Origin: Bryobacterales bacterium
GTDB lineage: Bacteria; Acidobacteriota; Terriglobia; Bryobacterales; Bryobacteraceae
Reading direction: 5' to 3'
Assembly: GCA_016716385.1 (NCBI GenBank)
Contig: JADJWL010000005.1
Coordinates: 248,001-312,000, forward strand
DNA: 64,000 bases
Shown: positions 17,456 to 25,681 of the stretch, one piece after another
Position numbering within the stretch: the first letter of the stretch is position 1
Layout of the letters: each line of letters opens with the position of its first letter
Made by a program: the position numbers and the translations under genes
Notes under the pieces: model-generated
Databases searched by the model: none
What the model saw: only the letters and a program-made list of their open reading frames with translations
What the model was told of the DNA's origin: nothing

Positions 17456-18230
17456 CGCCGTCCACCATTACGTGGACCTGTCCCGCTTCGCTTACGGCTT
17501 TCTGCATCCGCGCCTGCATCAGGAGTTCCGCCCCGATTGGATCGCACCCCTGTTCAAGGAGCGCCGGTTCGACGGAGGCATCGCCGTCTCGCTGCTAGAA
17601 AACGATGCGGAGACCCTCTGGCTGCTCGATCTGGCCGACCAGTTTCCCAGCGTGCTGGCTGTTGCCGGCTGGGTCGACGTCGATACGCCGGGACTGGCTG
17701 CCCGCCTCAATGCGCTGTGCAGCCGGCCGAAGTTCCGCGGTGTGCGGATGAATGGCGTGCCCGGCGATGCAGCCTTGCGCGAAGTCGCCCGCCGGGGGTT
17801 AGTTGCCGACCTGTCCCTGCCGCCGGAAGCGCTTCCCGGCGTTGCGGAGTTGGCCGGGCGGATCCCCGATCTCGCCATCGTCCTGGACGGCATGGCTGCG
17901 CCTCCGTTTGCTTCCGGCTTCGACGCCTGGGCCCGGGCGATGGAGGACGCCGCCAGGCATCCGAACGTGGCCGTGAAGGTTTCGGGCTTGCTCCTCCGGG
18001 CGACGGCGCCGTGGTCGGCGGTCGAAATTCGGCCCTGGGTGCACCATGCGTGGGACTGCTTCGGACCGGATCGCATGATGTTCGGCAGCGGCTGGCCGCT
18101 GTGTCTCGAGGCCGACACGTGGAAGGCCGAACTCGCGGCGTTTACGCAGTCGATCGGTGCGCTGCGCGAGGAGACGCGCGCCGAGGTGCTCGGTGGCGTA
18201 GCGGCGCGTTTGTATAAGATACCTCTATGA
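17445..18230 (+). CDS. amidohydrolase-2-like protein with degenerate metal site
   Basis: 261 residues starting at a TTG (17445) inside the end of the DUF1080 gene. The TIM-barrel fold of COG3618 lactonases/amidohydrolases is recognisable: RIDAVHHYVD at the start, FRGVRMNG in the middle, LAIVLDGMAAPPF, and MMFGSGWPLC near the end. Family enzymes have D-x-H-x-H, D-H-x-x-x-P and G-S-D-W/Y-P; here the first His is Val, the middle segment lacks its His, and the last Asp is Gly. A metal-dependent hydrolase activity as in L-rhamnonolactonase is therefore doubtful. No signal peptide. It couples to the Gfo/Idh/MocA gene by an ATGA overlap. Confidence 0.77.
   Translation: MRIDAVHHYVDLSRFAYGFLHPRLHQEFRPDWIAPLFKERRFDGGIAVSLLENDAETLWLLDLADQFPSVLAVAGWVDVDTPGLAARLNALCSRPKFRGVRMNGVPGDAALREVARRGLVADLSLPPEALPGVAELAGRIPDLAIVLDGMAAPPFASGFDAWARAMEDAARHPNVAVKVSGLLLRATAPWSAVEIRPWVHHAWDCFGPDRMMFGSGWPLCLEADTWKAELAAFTQSIGALREETRAEVLGGVAARLYKIPL
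18213..18218 (+). promoter_or_regulatory. possible -10 hexamer for the Gfo/Idh/MocA gene
   Basis: TATAAG ends 9 bases before the ATG at 18227, the same spacing as at 38986 and 44164. There is no convincing -35. It could give a near-leaderless transcript inside the operon. Confidence 0.35.
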
Positions 18231-19447
18231 ACGAAACCTCCCTGTCCCGCCGCACTTTTGTCGCGGGCGCCGGCGCTCTCGCCGCCGTGTATCCCGCCCG
18301 CGTGAAGGGCGCCAACGAACGCCTGCGCATTGGCGTGATCGGCTGCGGGGGCATGGCGATGGGCCACATGCGCGGCCTGATGCGCATGCGCGAGGCTGAG
18401 AACATCGAAGTCGGGGCGGTCAGCGACGTCTATGAGCGCAACCTGGAGCGCGCCGCCGAAACCACGGGCGGCAAGAAGTACAAGGACTACTGCGCGCTGC
18501 TCGATTCCAAGGACATCGACTATGTGCTGATCGCTTCGCCCGAGCACTGGCACGCCCAGATGACCCTCGACGCCGCCGACGCCGGCAAGCATATCTATTG
18601 TGAGAAGCCGATGACCTACAGCGTCGAGGAGGCGAAGAAGGTCGTGGCCAAGATCCGCCAGACCCGCGTCAAGATGCAGGTCGGCGTGCAGGGCATGTCG
18701 GACGATTCCTACGAGACGGCGCAGCGCTACGTGAAGGAAGGCGTCCTCGGCAAAGTCGTGATCGCCCAGATCGACTATTCGCGCAACCATCTGGAGGATT
18801 TCTGGGTTCGCCCGATCGATCCGGACGTGCGTCCCGGCGAGAACCTCGACTGGAACGCCTGGCTCGGACCCGCGCGCAAGCGTCCGTTCGATCCCGACCG
18901 CTTCATGGGATGGCGCCGCTACTGGGATTACTCCTCCGGCATCGCGTCCGACCTGTTCGTGCACCGCATTACGCGGATCCTGAAGTCGCTCGATCTCACC
19001 TTCCCGGAACGGGCGGTGGCGACCGGAGGTAAGTACGAGTTCACGGATTCCGCGGCCGAGATTCCGGATACGATGAACGTGCTGTTGCAGTATCCCGGCG
19101 GCCCGGACGTGATCCTGGTCTCGTCGATGGCCAATGACACGCCGGTAGACCATGTCCTGCGCGGGCACAAGGCGACGCTGCAGTTCACCCGCACCGGCTT
19201 CACGATCAGGCCGCAGAAGCTGTTCGAGGAGGGTGCGCGCGAGATCGTTCACGAAAAGACGGGCGCAGAAGCCGTCGATCTGCACCACAAGAACTTGCAA
19301 GCGGCGATCCGAACGGGTGCGCCGCTCAAGTGCGACCACATGCTCGGCTATTACGGCGTGGTCGCGTGCGCGATGGCGGTGGAGTCGTACAGGAAGCGCA
19401 GGTATGCCGCATGGGACGCCGCACGCGAGCGGATCGTCAAAGCGTAA
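18227..19447 (+). CDS. secreted Gfo/Idh/MocA-family oxidoreductase
   Basis: 406 residues with a Tat signal (NETSLSRRTFVAGAGALAA). The Rossmann domain has RIGVIGCGGMAMGHMRG, then LIASPEHWHAQM and the hallmark HIYCEKPMTYSVEEA with the catalytic Lys of the EKP motif. The C-terminal domain carries NLDWNAWLGPA and DLFVHRITRILKSL, typical of the twin-arginine-exported group in Acidobacteria, Planctomycetes and Bacteroidetes. Those proteins carry a tightly bound nicotinamide cofactor and act on sugars outside the cytoplasm, often oxidising C3. A TATAAG hexamer (18213-18218) sits 9 bases before the ATG in addition to the ATGA overlap with the upstream gene. Confidence 0.93.
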   Translation: MNETSLSRRTFVAGAGALAAVYPARVKGANERLRIGVIGCGGMAMGHMRGLMRMREAENIEVGAVSDVYERNLERAAETTGGKKYKDYCALLDSKDIDYVLIASPEHWHAQMTLDAADAGKHIYCEKPMTYSVEEAKKVVAKIRQTRVKMQVGVQGMSDDSYETAQRYVKEGVLGKVVIAQIDYSRNHLEDFWVRPIDPDVRPGENLDWNAWLGPARKRPFDPDRFMGWRRYWDYSSGIASDLFVHRITRILKSLDLTFPERAVATGGKYEFTDSAAEIPDTMNVLLQYPGGPDVILVSSMANDTPVDHVLRGHKATLQFTRTGFTIRPQKLFEEGAREIVHEKTGAEAVDLHHKNLQAAIRTGAPLKCDHMLGYYGVVACAMAVESYRKRRYAAWDAARERIVKA

Positions 19448-21252
19448 GCTGTCTTTTACGTATCCTGGTTCTGACGTTAGCCATTGCTTACACTGCGCCG
19501 GCGATCACATTCTCTATCCGCGGCACGGACGGCCGCGTGCACACGGAACAGGATGCGGCGGGAAAGCCCATCGTCCTGGTCTTTGTTGCAGTGGGCTGTC
19601 CGGTGGCCAACGCCGCGGTCCCGGAACTGATCCGGGTCCACTCGCAGTACGGAAAGCAGGCGGCGCTGTACGCTGTGTACTCCGAGCCGGGAATAGAGGC
19701 TGCGGAGGTGGCGGCACATGCCGCGTCCTACGCGTTGCCGTTTCCCGCGCTGCCCGATCCTGAACAGAACCTGGCACGGCAGGTCGCGGCGCGCGTCACG
19801 CCGGAGGCATTCGTCGTAAGGGAAGGGAAGATCCGGTATCGGGGACGGATCGACGACCGCCACGAGTCCCTCACGCGCAGACGGGTGCGGGCGACGCGTG
19901 CGGATCTGGCCGAAGCGGTGGAGGCGGTGCTGCGGGGCGATCCCGTTGCGCAGCCGGAGACGCGTGCAATCGGGTGCGCGATTACCTACGCGGAAACCGG
20001 CCACGGCAAGATCACGTTTGCGCAGGAGGTCGCGCCGGTGCTCTACAAGCGATGCGCTGGATGCCACTATCCGGGCGGTCCCGGGCCGTTTGCGCTGTCC
20101 GGCTACGACGATGCGGCGCGCCGCGCGGCGCAGATCGCGGCGGTGGTCGAACAGCGCGTGATGCCGCCCTGGAAGCCGGAACCGCTGCCCGGCGTTCATT
20201 TCGCGGGCGACCGCCGCCTGCCCGACGCCGAAATTGAGTTGATCGCCGAATGGGTGCGAGGTGGAGCGCCCCGGGGCGACCCCGCCGCCGAGCCGGCGCC
20301 GCCTCGCTTCACCGGCGGTTGGCGTCTGGGGAAACCGGATCTCGCGGTACGCCTGCCGCAGCCGTATTCCATCGCGGCCAGCGGCGAGGACCACTACCGC
20401 TGCTTCGTCCTGCCCCTCGACCTGCGCGAAACACGGTACGTTCGGGCGATGGAAGTACGGCCGTCGAACCCGGGCGTGACGCATCACGTTCTGGTTTTCA
20501 CCGATCGCACGGGCGCAGCCCGGAAGCGCGATGCAGAGGAGGACGGCCTGGGATACGAGTGCTTCGGCGCGCCGGGATTCCTGCCAGGTGGCGGTCTCGG
20601 CGGTTGGACGCCCGGCACGGGTCCGATTGAACAGCCCGCGGGCGCCGCCGTTCCGGTGCGGCCAGGTACGGATCTCGTCCTGCAGTTGCACTTTCAACCG
20701 GCGGGCAAGCTGGAACAGGAGGAGACTGAAATCGCGTTCTACTTCACGAGTGAGCCTCCGACCCGGCGGCTCATGGATGTCGCGCTCGGGTCGCGCGAGA
20801 TCGACATTCCCGCCGGCGAGCGCCGCTATCGTGTGACCGATGCCTTCACGCTGCCGGTGGATGTCGAAGTGACCGGGGTGATCCCGCACGCCCACTACCT
20901 CTGCACCGAAATGCGCGGGAAGGCTATTCTGCCCGATGGAACCGAGCGCCTGCTGCTCTGGATCCGCGACTGGGACTTCAACCAGCAGGAACAGTACCGC
21001 TATGCGGAGCCGGTACGGCTGCCGGCCGACACGCGGCTCGAAATGGAGTTCTTCTACGACAACTCGGCGGAGAATCCTCGCAATCCGAGTGTGCCGCCAC
21101 GACAGGTGCTCTGGGGGCCGGCGTCAACCGACGAAATGGCCGGGCTGCACTTTCAGGTGCTGCCGGTGCGCCAGGAAGAAGCCGCCGAGTTGTCCCAGGC
21201 GCTCTGGGGGAAGTTCATGCGTTCCGTCGGCGGGCGGTTCTATCGTCCCTAA
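19411..21252 (+). CDS. exported redoxin / cytochrome c / copper-monooxygenase-like fusion
   Basis: About 613 residues. ATG 19411 overlaps the Gfo gene by 37 bases and gives a basic n-region plus the hydrophobic run ILVLTLAIAYTAPA. Domain 1 (about 35-190) is thioredoxin-like with VAVGCPVANAAVPEL, having one Cys and the C-P-x-x-N pattern seen in planctomycete-type redoxins. Domain 2 (about 205-300) is a cytochrome with YKRCAGCHYPGG. Domain 3 (about 310-600) resembles the copper type II ascorbate-dependent monooxygenase: GVTHHVLVF (His-His), LQLHFQ, and IPHAHYLCTEM (His-x-His plus Met). A periplasmic copper oxygenase fed by its own cytochrome is a reasonable guess. It is the last gene of the DUF1080 chain. 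Confidence 0.82.
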   Translation: MGRRTRADRQSVSCLLRILVLTLAIAYTAPAITFSIRGTDGRVHTEQDAAGKPIVLVFVAVGCPVANAAVPELIRVHSQYGKQAALYAVYSEPGIEAAEVAAHAASYALPFPALPDPEQNLARQVAARVTPEAFVVREGKIRYRGRIDDRHESLTRRRVRATRADLAEAVEAVLRGDPVAQPETRAIGCAITYAETGHGKITFAQEVAPVLYKRCAGCHYPGGPGPFALSGYDDAARRAAQIAAVVEQRVMPPWKPEPLPGVHFAGDRRLPDAEIELIAEWVRGGAPRGDPAAEPAPPRFTGGWRLGKPDLAVRLPQPYSIAASGEDHYRCFVLPLDLRETRYVRAMEVRPSNPGVTHHVLVFTDRTGAARKRDAEEDGLGYECFGAPGFLPGGGLGGWTPGTGPIEQPAGAAVPVRPGTDLVLQLHFQPAGKLEQEETEIAFYFTSEPPTRRLMDVALGSREIDIPAGERRYRVTDAFTLPVDVEVTGVIPHAHYLCTEMRGKAILPDGTERLLLWIRDWDFNQQEQYRYAEPVRLPADTRLEMEFFYDNSAENPRNPSVPPRQVLWGPASTDEMAGLHFQVLPVRQEEAAELSQALWGKFMRSVGGRFYRP

Positions 21253-21268
21253 GCCCGGCAAACGATCG

Positions 21269-21685
21269 CTACATCCGGTACAGCATCCAGTACACCACCA
21301 CGCCCGTTACCGACACATACAGCCAGATCGGCAAGGTCCAACGGGCGATCCTCCGGTGGAGGGCCCAGCGGCTCTTGAGCGCCCGGGACAGCGTGATCAA
21401 CGCCAGCGGCGGGACGGCGGCTGCCAGGACTGTATGCGTCAGCAGGATCGAAAAATAGACGGTACGGATCGTTCCCGTGCCCTGGAACCGGACCGATCCC
21501 ACTTGAAAGTGGTACACGAGATAGCACACCAGAAACAACGCCGAGGTCGCCAGCGCGGCGAGCATTACCTTGCGGTGCGCCTCACGGCGTCCCTGGCGGA
21601 TCAGCACGTAGCCGGTGACCAGCAGAACGGTCGCCACGGAATTCAGACTGGCGTTTACGGTGGGGAGATCTTGAACAGTGATCAC
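21269..21685 (-). CDS. DUF420 (CtaM/YozB-like) membrane protein
   Basis: 138 residues from a GTG at 21685. Four membrane helices: VATVLLVTGYVLI, VMLAALATSALFLVCYLVYHF, VYFSILLTHTVLAAAVPPLALIT and LPIWLYVSVTGVVVYWMLY. Conserved features include LVCYLVYHFQVGSVRF and the LLTHTVLA helix with its His. DUF420 proteins of Firmicutes (CtaM/YozB) are needed to mature heme A-containing oxidases. The GTG overlaps the SCO1 stop (GTGA), and this is the last gene of the oxidase-assembly operon. It is convergent with the redoxin-fusion gene, 16 bases away. Confidence 0.82.
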   Translation of the reverse strand: MITVQDLPTVNASLNSVATVLLVTGYVLIRQGRREAHRKVMLAALATSALFLVCYLVYHFQVGSVRFQGTGTIRTVYFSILLTHTVLAAAVPPLALITLSRALKSRWALHRRIARWTLPIWLYVSVTGVVVYWMLYRM

Positions 21686-22233
21686 GAGGGTTGTTCTTCC
21701 AGCAATTGTTTGATGGCCGCCACCACCTCGCGGACGGGAGAAGATGTCTCGGTGCCGTAGTAGCCGCGAATGCGTCCCTGGGCATCGATCAGGACGAAGC
21801 GGGTGCTGTGGTTCAGGCTGCCGTCCACGTTGCCGAGCTTGAAGCTCTCGAGCTTCAGTTCGTGCAGCGTCTGCCTGTCTCCGGTGAGGAAACGCCACAG
21901 GGGCTCCCGTGCCTGAAAGCGGCGGGCATACTCCGTCAGGACCTCGGGGGTGTCGCGGTCCGGGTCCACCGTGAACGAAATGAGCGACACGCCGTCCACG
22001 GTCTGGACGAGCTCCTGCACCTGGCGCATCAGCGCACTCATGCGGGGGCAGGGTCCGGCGCAGTTGGTGAAGATGAAGTCCGCCACCCAGACGCGCCCGC
22101 GCAGGTCGTCGAGCGTGACGGCTTCTCCGGTGTGCGCAGTCAACGCGAAGGGTGAGATTTCCCCGTAGACGGGGAGCGGTTCCCGAGTGGCGCATCCGGC
22201 GAACAGCAGCGCAGCAGCCAGAACGAACCTCAT
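21682..22233 (-). CDS. SCO1/SenC-family copper chaperone lipoprotein
   Basis: 183 residues. MRFVLAAALLFAGCATREP is a lipoprotein signal with lipobox FAGC. The thioredoxin-like core contains FIFTNCAGPCPRMSALM (the copper-binding C-x3-C), DPDRDTPEVL, and the conserved His in NHSTRFVLIDAQG. SCO proteins deliver copper to, or reduce, the CuA site of cytochrome oxidase subunit II on the outer face of the inner membrane. The ATG overlaps the ABC permease stop (ATGA) and the stop overlaps the DUF420 start, so it is firmly in the operon. Confidence 0.92.
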   Translation of the reverse strand: MRFVLAAALLFAGCATREPLPVYGEISPFALTAHTGEAVTLDDLRGRVWVADFIFTNCAGPCPRMSALMRQVQELVQTVDGVSLISFTVDPDRDTPEVLTEYARRFQAREPLWRFLTGDRQTLHELKLESFKLGNVDGSLNHSTRFVLIDAQGRIRGYYGTETSSPVREVVAAIKQLLEEQPS

Positions 22234-22979
22234 GCGAAGCTCCGTGCGTTGTCGTGGCGCGCCTGCCATGCAGCGGCCACCGCCATCGCCGCGCCGAACG
22301 CGGCCGTCACACCGATTGCCAGCAGGAGTTCGGGTTCGCCTGCCGCCGCTTCGGGCGTCAGCAACCGGCGCAGCGCGCTGTTCGCGTAGGTCAAGGGATT
22401 CGCCGTCATCACCGCGCGCATCACGCCGTGCGCGCTCTCCATGGCGAAGATCGATCCGGAAACAAACCACATCGGCAGCAGCACCAGGTTCATCACCGCG
22501 TGATACCCCTGCGACGAATCGAACTTCCAGGCGATGAAAAAGCCCAGTCCCGACAGCGCGAACGACACGAAGAACAGGACCAGAGCCGCCTGCGCCACGA
22601 TGGACGCGGTCAACACAATTCCCGCCAGGGGCGCGAACACCAGCAGGACGATTCCCTGCAGCGCGGCCAGCACGGCGGACCCCAGAATCTTGCCAATCAC
22701 CATACTCAACCGCGGGGCGGGCGATACCAGCATCGACAGCAGGAAACCTTCCCGGCGGTCTTCGATGATCGAAATCGTCGAAAAGATCGCCGAGAACATC
22801 ACCGTCAGCACCAGCGTGCCGGGAAAGAAGAAGCGCGGCGCTTCTCCGCCCGCGCCGAAGCTCAGGATCAGCCAGAATAGGAACGGCGACGCCACCACAC
22901 CCAGCAGACGGCTTTTCTGCCGCCAGAAGCGCACCAGTTCGCGCCGGCACAGAGTCATGGCTGCCAGCCAGAAGATCAT
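22230..22979 (-). CDS. ABC-2-type permease in oxidase-assembly operon
   Basis: 249 residues from the ATG at 22979 (MIFWLAAMTLCRRELVRFWR). Six hydrophobic segments: LLGVVASPFLFWLILSFG, FFFPGTLVLTVMFSAIFST, VLAALQGIVLLVFAPLAGIV, ALVLFFVSFALSGLGFFIAW, AVMNLVLLPMWFVSGSIFAM and LLLAIGVTAAFGAAMAVAA. The motif SIIEDRREGFLLSMLVSPAPR is characteristic of DrrB/NodJ-type exporters. It pairs with the ATPase upstream (16-base gap). Its position between heme synthesis genes and SCO1 suggests a role in heme-copper oxidase maturation, but the substrate is not known. Confidence 0.87.
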   Translation of the reverse strand: MIFWLAAMTLCRRELVRFWRQKSRLLGVVASPFLFWLILSFGAGGEAPRFFFPGTLVLTVMFSAIFSTISIIEDRREGFLLSMLVSPAPRLSMVIGKILGSAVLAALQGIVLLVFAPLAGIVLTASIVAQAALVLFFVSFALSGLGFFIAWKFDSSQGYHAVMNLVLLPMWFVSGSIFAMESAHGVMRAVMTANPLTYANSALRRLLTPEAAAGEPELLLAIGVTAAFGAAMAVAAAWQARHDNARSFA

Positions 22980-22995
22980 TGCCGCACCGCCTCCC

Positions 22996-23907
22996 TCAAC
23001 ATAACGGCGCCCCTGTCTCGCGCACAAAGACATCCTCGAGCGTCGGCTTGTGCAGGGAGATCGCCTGGATCTCGCCCGGAAACGCCTCGAACAGTTCGCT
23101 GATGAAGCGGTGTCCCGCGGGGACTTCGATCCGCACCTCGCCGTCCACTGTCTTGGGCTGTACGGGAAAGCGCTGCGCGATGCGCGTAGCGAAGGAGTCG
23201 GTGTCGGCTGCCTCCAGCACGACCACGTCGCCGCCGATCCGCGCTTTCAATTCTCCCGGCGAGCCTTCTCCCACGACGCGCCCCTCGTGCAACAGCAGCA
23301 GCCGGTCGCACCGGTCGGCTTCATCAAGGATGTGGCTCGTCAGCACGACCGTCAGCCCGTCCCGCGTCCGCAACTCGTTCACGTACTCCCACAGTTCGCG
23401 GCGCGCCCGCGGGTCGAGCCCCGTCGAAGCTTCGTCCATCAGCAGGACCTGCGGCTCGTGCAGCAACCCTTTGGCGATCTCCGCCCTCCGCCGCAGGCCG
23501 CCGGACAGCGTCTCAACGATATCGGCCCGGCGCTGGCCCAGCCCGAGCCGCTCGGCGACCAGTGCGATCCGCTCCCGCAGGCGTGCTCCGGACAACCCGT
23601 ACATGTGTCCCTGCGCGACGAGGTTCTCGTCGACGGTCAGCTTCTTGTCGAGGCTCTGCGATTGAAACACTACGCCGATGCGGCGGCGCACCTCATCGGG
23701 CTGCTGCCGCACATCGAAACCAGCCACGGTTGCCGTGCCTTCGTTGGGTGCTTGCAGAGTCGACAGAATCCGGAACAGCGTCGACTTGCCGCCGCCGTTC
23801 GGCCCGAGGAGTCCGAAGATCTCTCCTTGGCCGACCGAAAAAGACACTTCCGCGAGGGCGATGCGTTCGCCGTACCGGTGCGTCAGGCGTTCGACACGAA
23901 CGATCAC
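22996..23907 (-). CDS. ABC transporter ATPase in oxidase-assembly operon
   Basis: 303 residues from a GTG at 23907. Walker A GPNGGGKST, signature LSGGLRRRAEIAKGL (a normal LSGG), Walker B VLLMDEASTGLDP, switch LTSHILDEAD, and a DrrA-type C-terminal domain with the closing motif PTLEDVFVRETG. Such ATPases power ABC-2 exporters of drugs, lipids or cofactors. The start overlaps the ctaB stop (GTGA). With the downstream permease it forms one exporter, embedded in the heme A/SCO operon. Confidence 0.91.
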   Translation of the reverse strand: MIVRVERLTHRYGERIALAEVSFSVGQGEIFGLLGPNGGGKSTLFRILSTLQAPNEGTATVAGFDVRQQPDEVRRRIGVVFQSQSLDKKLTVDENLVAQGHMYGLSGARLRERIALVAERLGLGQRRADIVETLSGGLRRRAEIAKGLLHEPQVLLMDEASTGLDPRARRELWEYVNELRTRDGLTVVLTSHILDEADRCDRLLLLHEGRVVGEGSPGELKARIGGDVVVLEAADTDSFATRIAQRFPVQPKTVDGEVRIEVPAGHRFISELFEAFPGEIQAISLHKPTLEDVFVRETGAPLC

Positions 23908-24764
23908 AGCATCTGCCGGTCGACCAGCATCAGGACGTACAGCAGCGGCAGGTACACCACCGACGCTAGCAGCACGCGCCGCGCTCCGAGCAGAGAGCGG
24001 TCAAGCGCCACCCGCAACCCGGCATAGGCGAAGAGCCCGCCGAGCACGACCGCTCCGGCGAAGTAGAGCGCGCCGGACATTCCGAAAAGCGCCGGCGCCA
24101 GGCTGACTGGTATCAGCGCCAGCGAGTAGAGCGCGATCTGCCGCGCGGTCGCTTCGCCACTCGGCTGGACCACCGGCAGCATCACGATTCCCGCGCGGGC
24201 GTAATCCTCGCGGTACATCCAGGCGATGGCCAGAAAATGCGGGAACTGCCACACGAACAGGATCAGAAACAGGATCCAGGCTTCGAGGGGCAGCGCTCCG
24301 GCTGCGGCGGCGTATCCAATCACAGGCGGCATGGCGCCAGGAAACGCGCCGATCAGGGTCGAGAGATGGCTGCGCTGCTTGAGGGGCGTGTAGATGAATA
24401 AGTACGAAAACAGTGTGATTGCCCCGCACAGCCCAGTCAACAGGTTGACCCCCAGCCACAACTCGACGAAACCCGCCACGGACAACGCGATCCCGAAGGC
24501 CAGCGCCTTCCCGGGATCCAACCTGCCGGCGGGCAGCGGACGCCCGGCGGTCCGGCGCATCTTGCGGTCTGCTTCGCGCTCGAACCACTGGTTGAGCGCC
24601 GCGGTGCCCGATGCGATCAGACCGGTGCCGAGGATCGTATGGAACAAGTCGAGGATCTTCCATTCGCCGGGGGCGACCTGGCGTCCGAAAAAATACCCGA
24701 CCGCCGTGCTCATCAGGATGAGCCAGGTAATCCGGGGTTTGGTCAGCTCGATATAGTCCTTCAT
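23904..24764 (-). CDS. ctaB: protoheme IX farnesyltransferase (heme O synthase)
   Basis: 286 residues of the UbiA superfamily with about nine membrane helices. MKDYIELTKPRITWLILMST is the canonical N-terminus. The first Asp-rich prenyl-diphosphate motif is NQWFEREADRKMRRTAGRPL (N-x3-E/D-x2-D-x-M-x-R-T-x-x-R-P). The second region is YTPLKQRSHLSTLIGAFPGA followed by MPPVIGYAAAAG, and the third WQFPHFLAIAWMYREDYA. It adds a farnesyl group to heme B, giving heme O, the precursor of heme A. The ATG overlaps the ctaA stop (ATGA). It works directly with CtaA; both serve an aa3-type oxidase whose subunits are outside this window. Confidence 0.96.
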   Translation of the reverse strand: MKDYIELTKPRITWLILMSTAVGYFFGRQVAPGEWKILDLFHTILGTGLIASGTAALNQWFEREADRKMRRTAGRPLPAGRLDPGKALAFGIALSVAGFVELWLGVNLLTGLCGAITLFSYLFIYTPLKQRSHLSTLIGAFPGAMPPVIGYAAAAGALPLEAWILFLILFVWQFPHFLAIAWMYREDYARAGIVMLPVVQPSGEATARQIALYSLALIPVSLAPALFGMSGALYFAGAVVLGGLFAYAGLRVALDRSLLGARRVLLASVVYLPLLYVLMLVDRQML

Positions 24765-25660
24765 GACGCGACGGGCACGCGCGCACCCGATACTGCCGGC
24801 TCCGGTTGCACGAAACGAAACACCTGAATCGCTACGATCACGCTGGTCGCCAGCGTCAACGCCCCAACCGCCACGTGGACGACCGTGAATCCGATCATCA
24901 CCGGCATCGGCTGGGGAGCGTCGGCGGTCGCGAGACGGCTCATATACGCCGCCACACCCAGGAAGACCTGGCTGAACGTGATCGCCAGCAGCGCCAGAGC
25001 GGGCCGCACCAGTCCCTGGTGATTCCCGTGACGCAGCAGGATGCGAACGATTAACCAGAGTACCATGCCGGTCGCGAGCACCGCGCCCAACACGTGCGGG
25101 GTGACCCCGAAAGCCTTGTGACGCGTCGCCGCTCCCAGCGCCAGTTGCAGGAACAGGCTGCCGCTGGCCGCCACTGCGAGGCTGCGCAGACCGGGTGCGC
25201 CCTGATCTTCCACTAGCGTCCCACCCCGCCGCCACGCCGCCGACGTAAACCAGGAGATCGCGACAATCGTCGAAAAGAAGAGCTGCGCCAGACAGGCGTG
25301 GCTGACGCTGACGGGCTTCGGGAGCATGAAGATCACGGTCATGCCTCCGAGCAATCCCTGGAAAATAACTGCTCCGAGAGCTGCCCAGCCCAACTTCTTC
25401 AACCAGGGCCGAGGCTCGGCCCGCCACAACCACACCGCGAGAATTATCGTTAAGAATCCAACGGTCGTCGCGATCATGCGATGGCCGTGTTCATAGAAGA
25501 TACCGCCTTCCATCTCCGGCATGAGCTTGCCGTACGACAAAGGCCAATCAGGAACAGAAAGTCCTGCTTCGTGGCTCGTCACCAGCGCACCCGCCACCAC
25601 CAGAAACAGCGTGCAGCAGGCCAGCAGGACCGCGTATCGATGAAGCCACACGGGTGCCAT
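24761..25660 (-). CDS. ctaA: heme A synthase (COX15/CtaA family)
   Basis: 299 residues with eight membrane helices. The N-terminal half has VTSHEAGLSVPDWPLSYG, YEHGHRMIATTVGFL (heme-ligand His in E-H-x-H-R) and GGMTVIFMLPKPVSVSHACLAQ. The second half has LGAATRHKAFGVTPHVLGA and MIGFTVVHVAVGALTL. These are the four conserved His pairs of the family. It oxidises the C8 methyl of heme O to a formyl group, making heme A. It lies 21 bases downstream of the copper lipoprotein gene and overlaps ctaB, so the seven genes from 26464 down to 21269 form one probable operon. Confidence 0.95.
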   Translation of the reverse strand: MAPVWLHRYAVLLACCTLFLVVAGALVTSHEAGLSVPDWPLSYGKLMPEMEGGIFYEHGHRMIATTVGFLTIILAVWLWRAEPRPWLKKLGWAALGAVIFQGLLGGMTVIFMLPKPVSVSHACLAQLFFSTIVAISWFTSAAWRRGGTLVEDQGAPGLRSLAVAASGSLFLQLALGAATRHKAFGVTPHVLGAVLATGMVLWLIVRILLRHGNHQGLVRPALALLAITFSQVFLGVAAYMSRLATADAPQPMPVMIGFTVVHVAVGALTLATSVIVAIQVFRFVQPEPAVSGARVPVAS

Positions 25661-25681
25661 AACTCGTTAGATGACCGGCGC

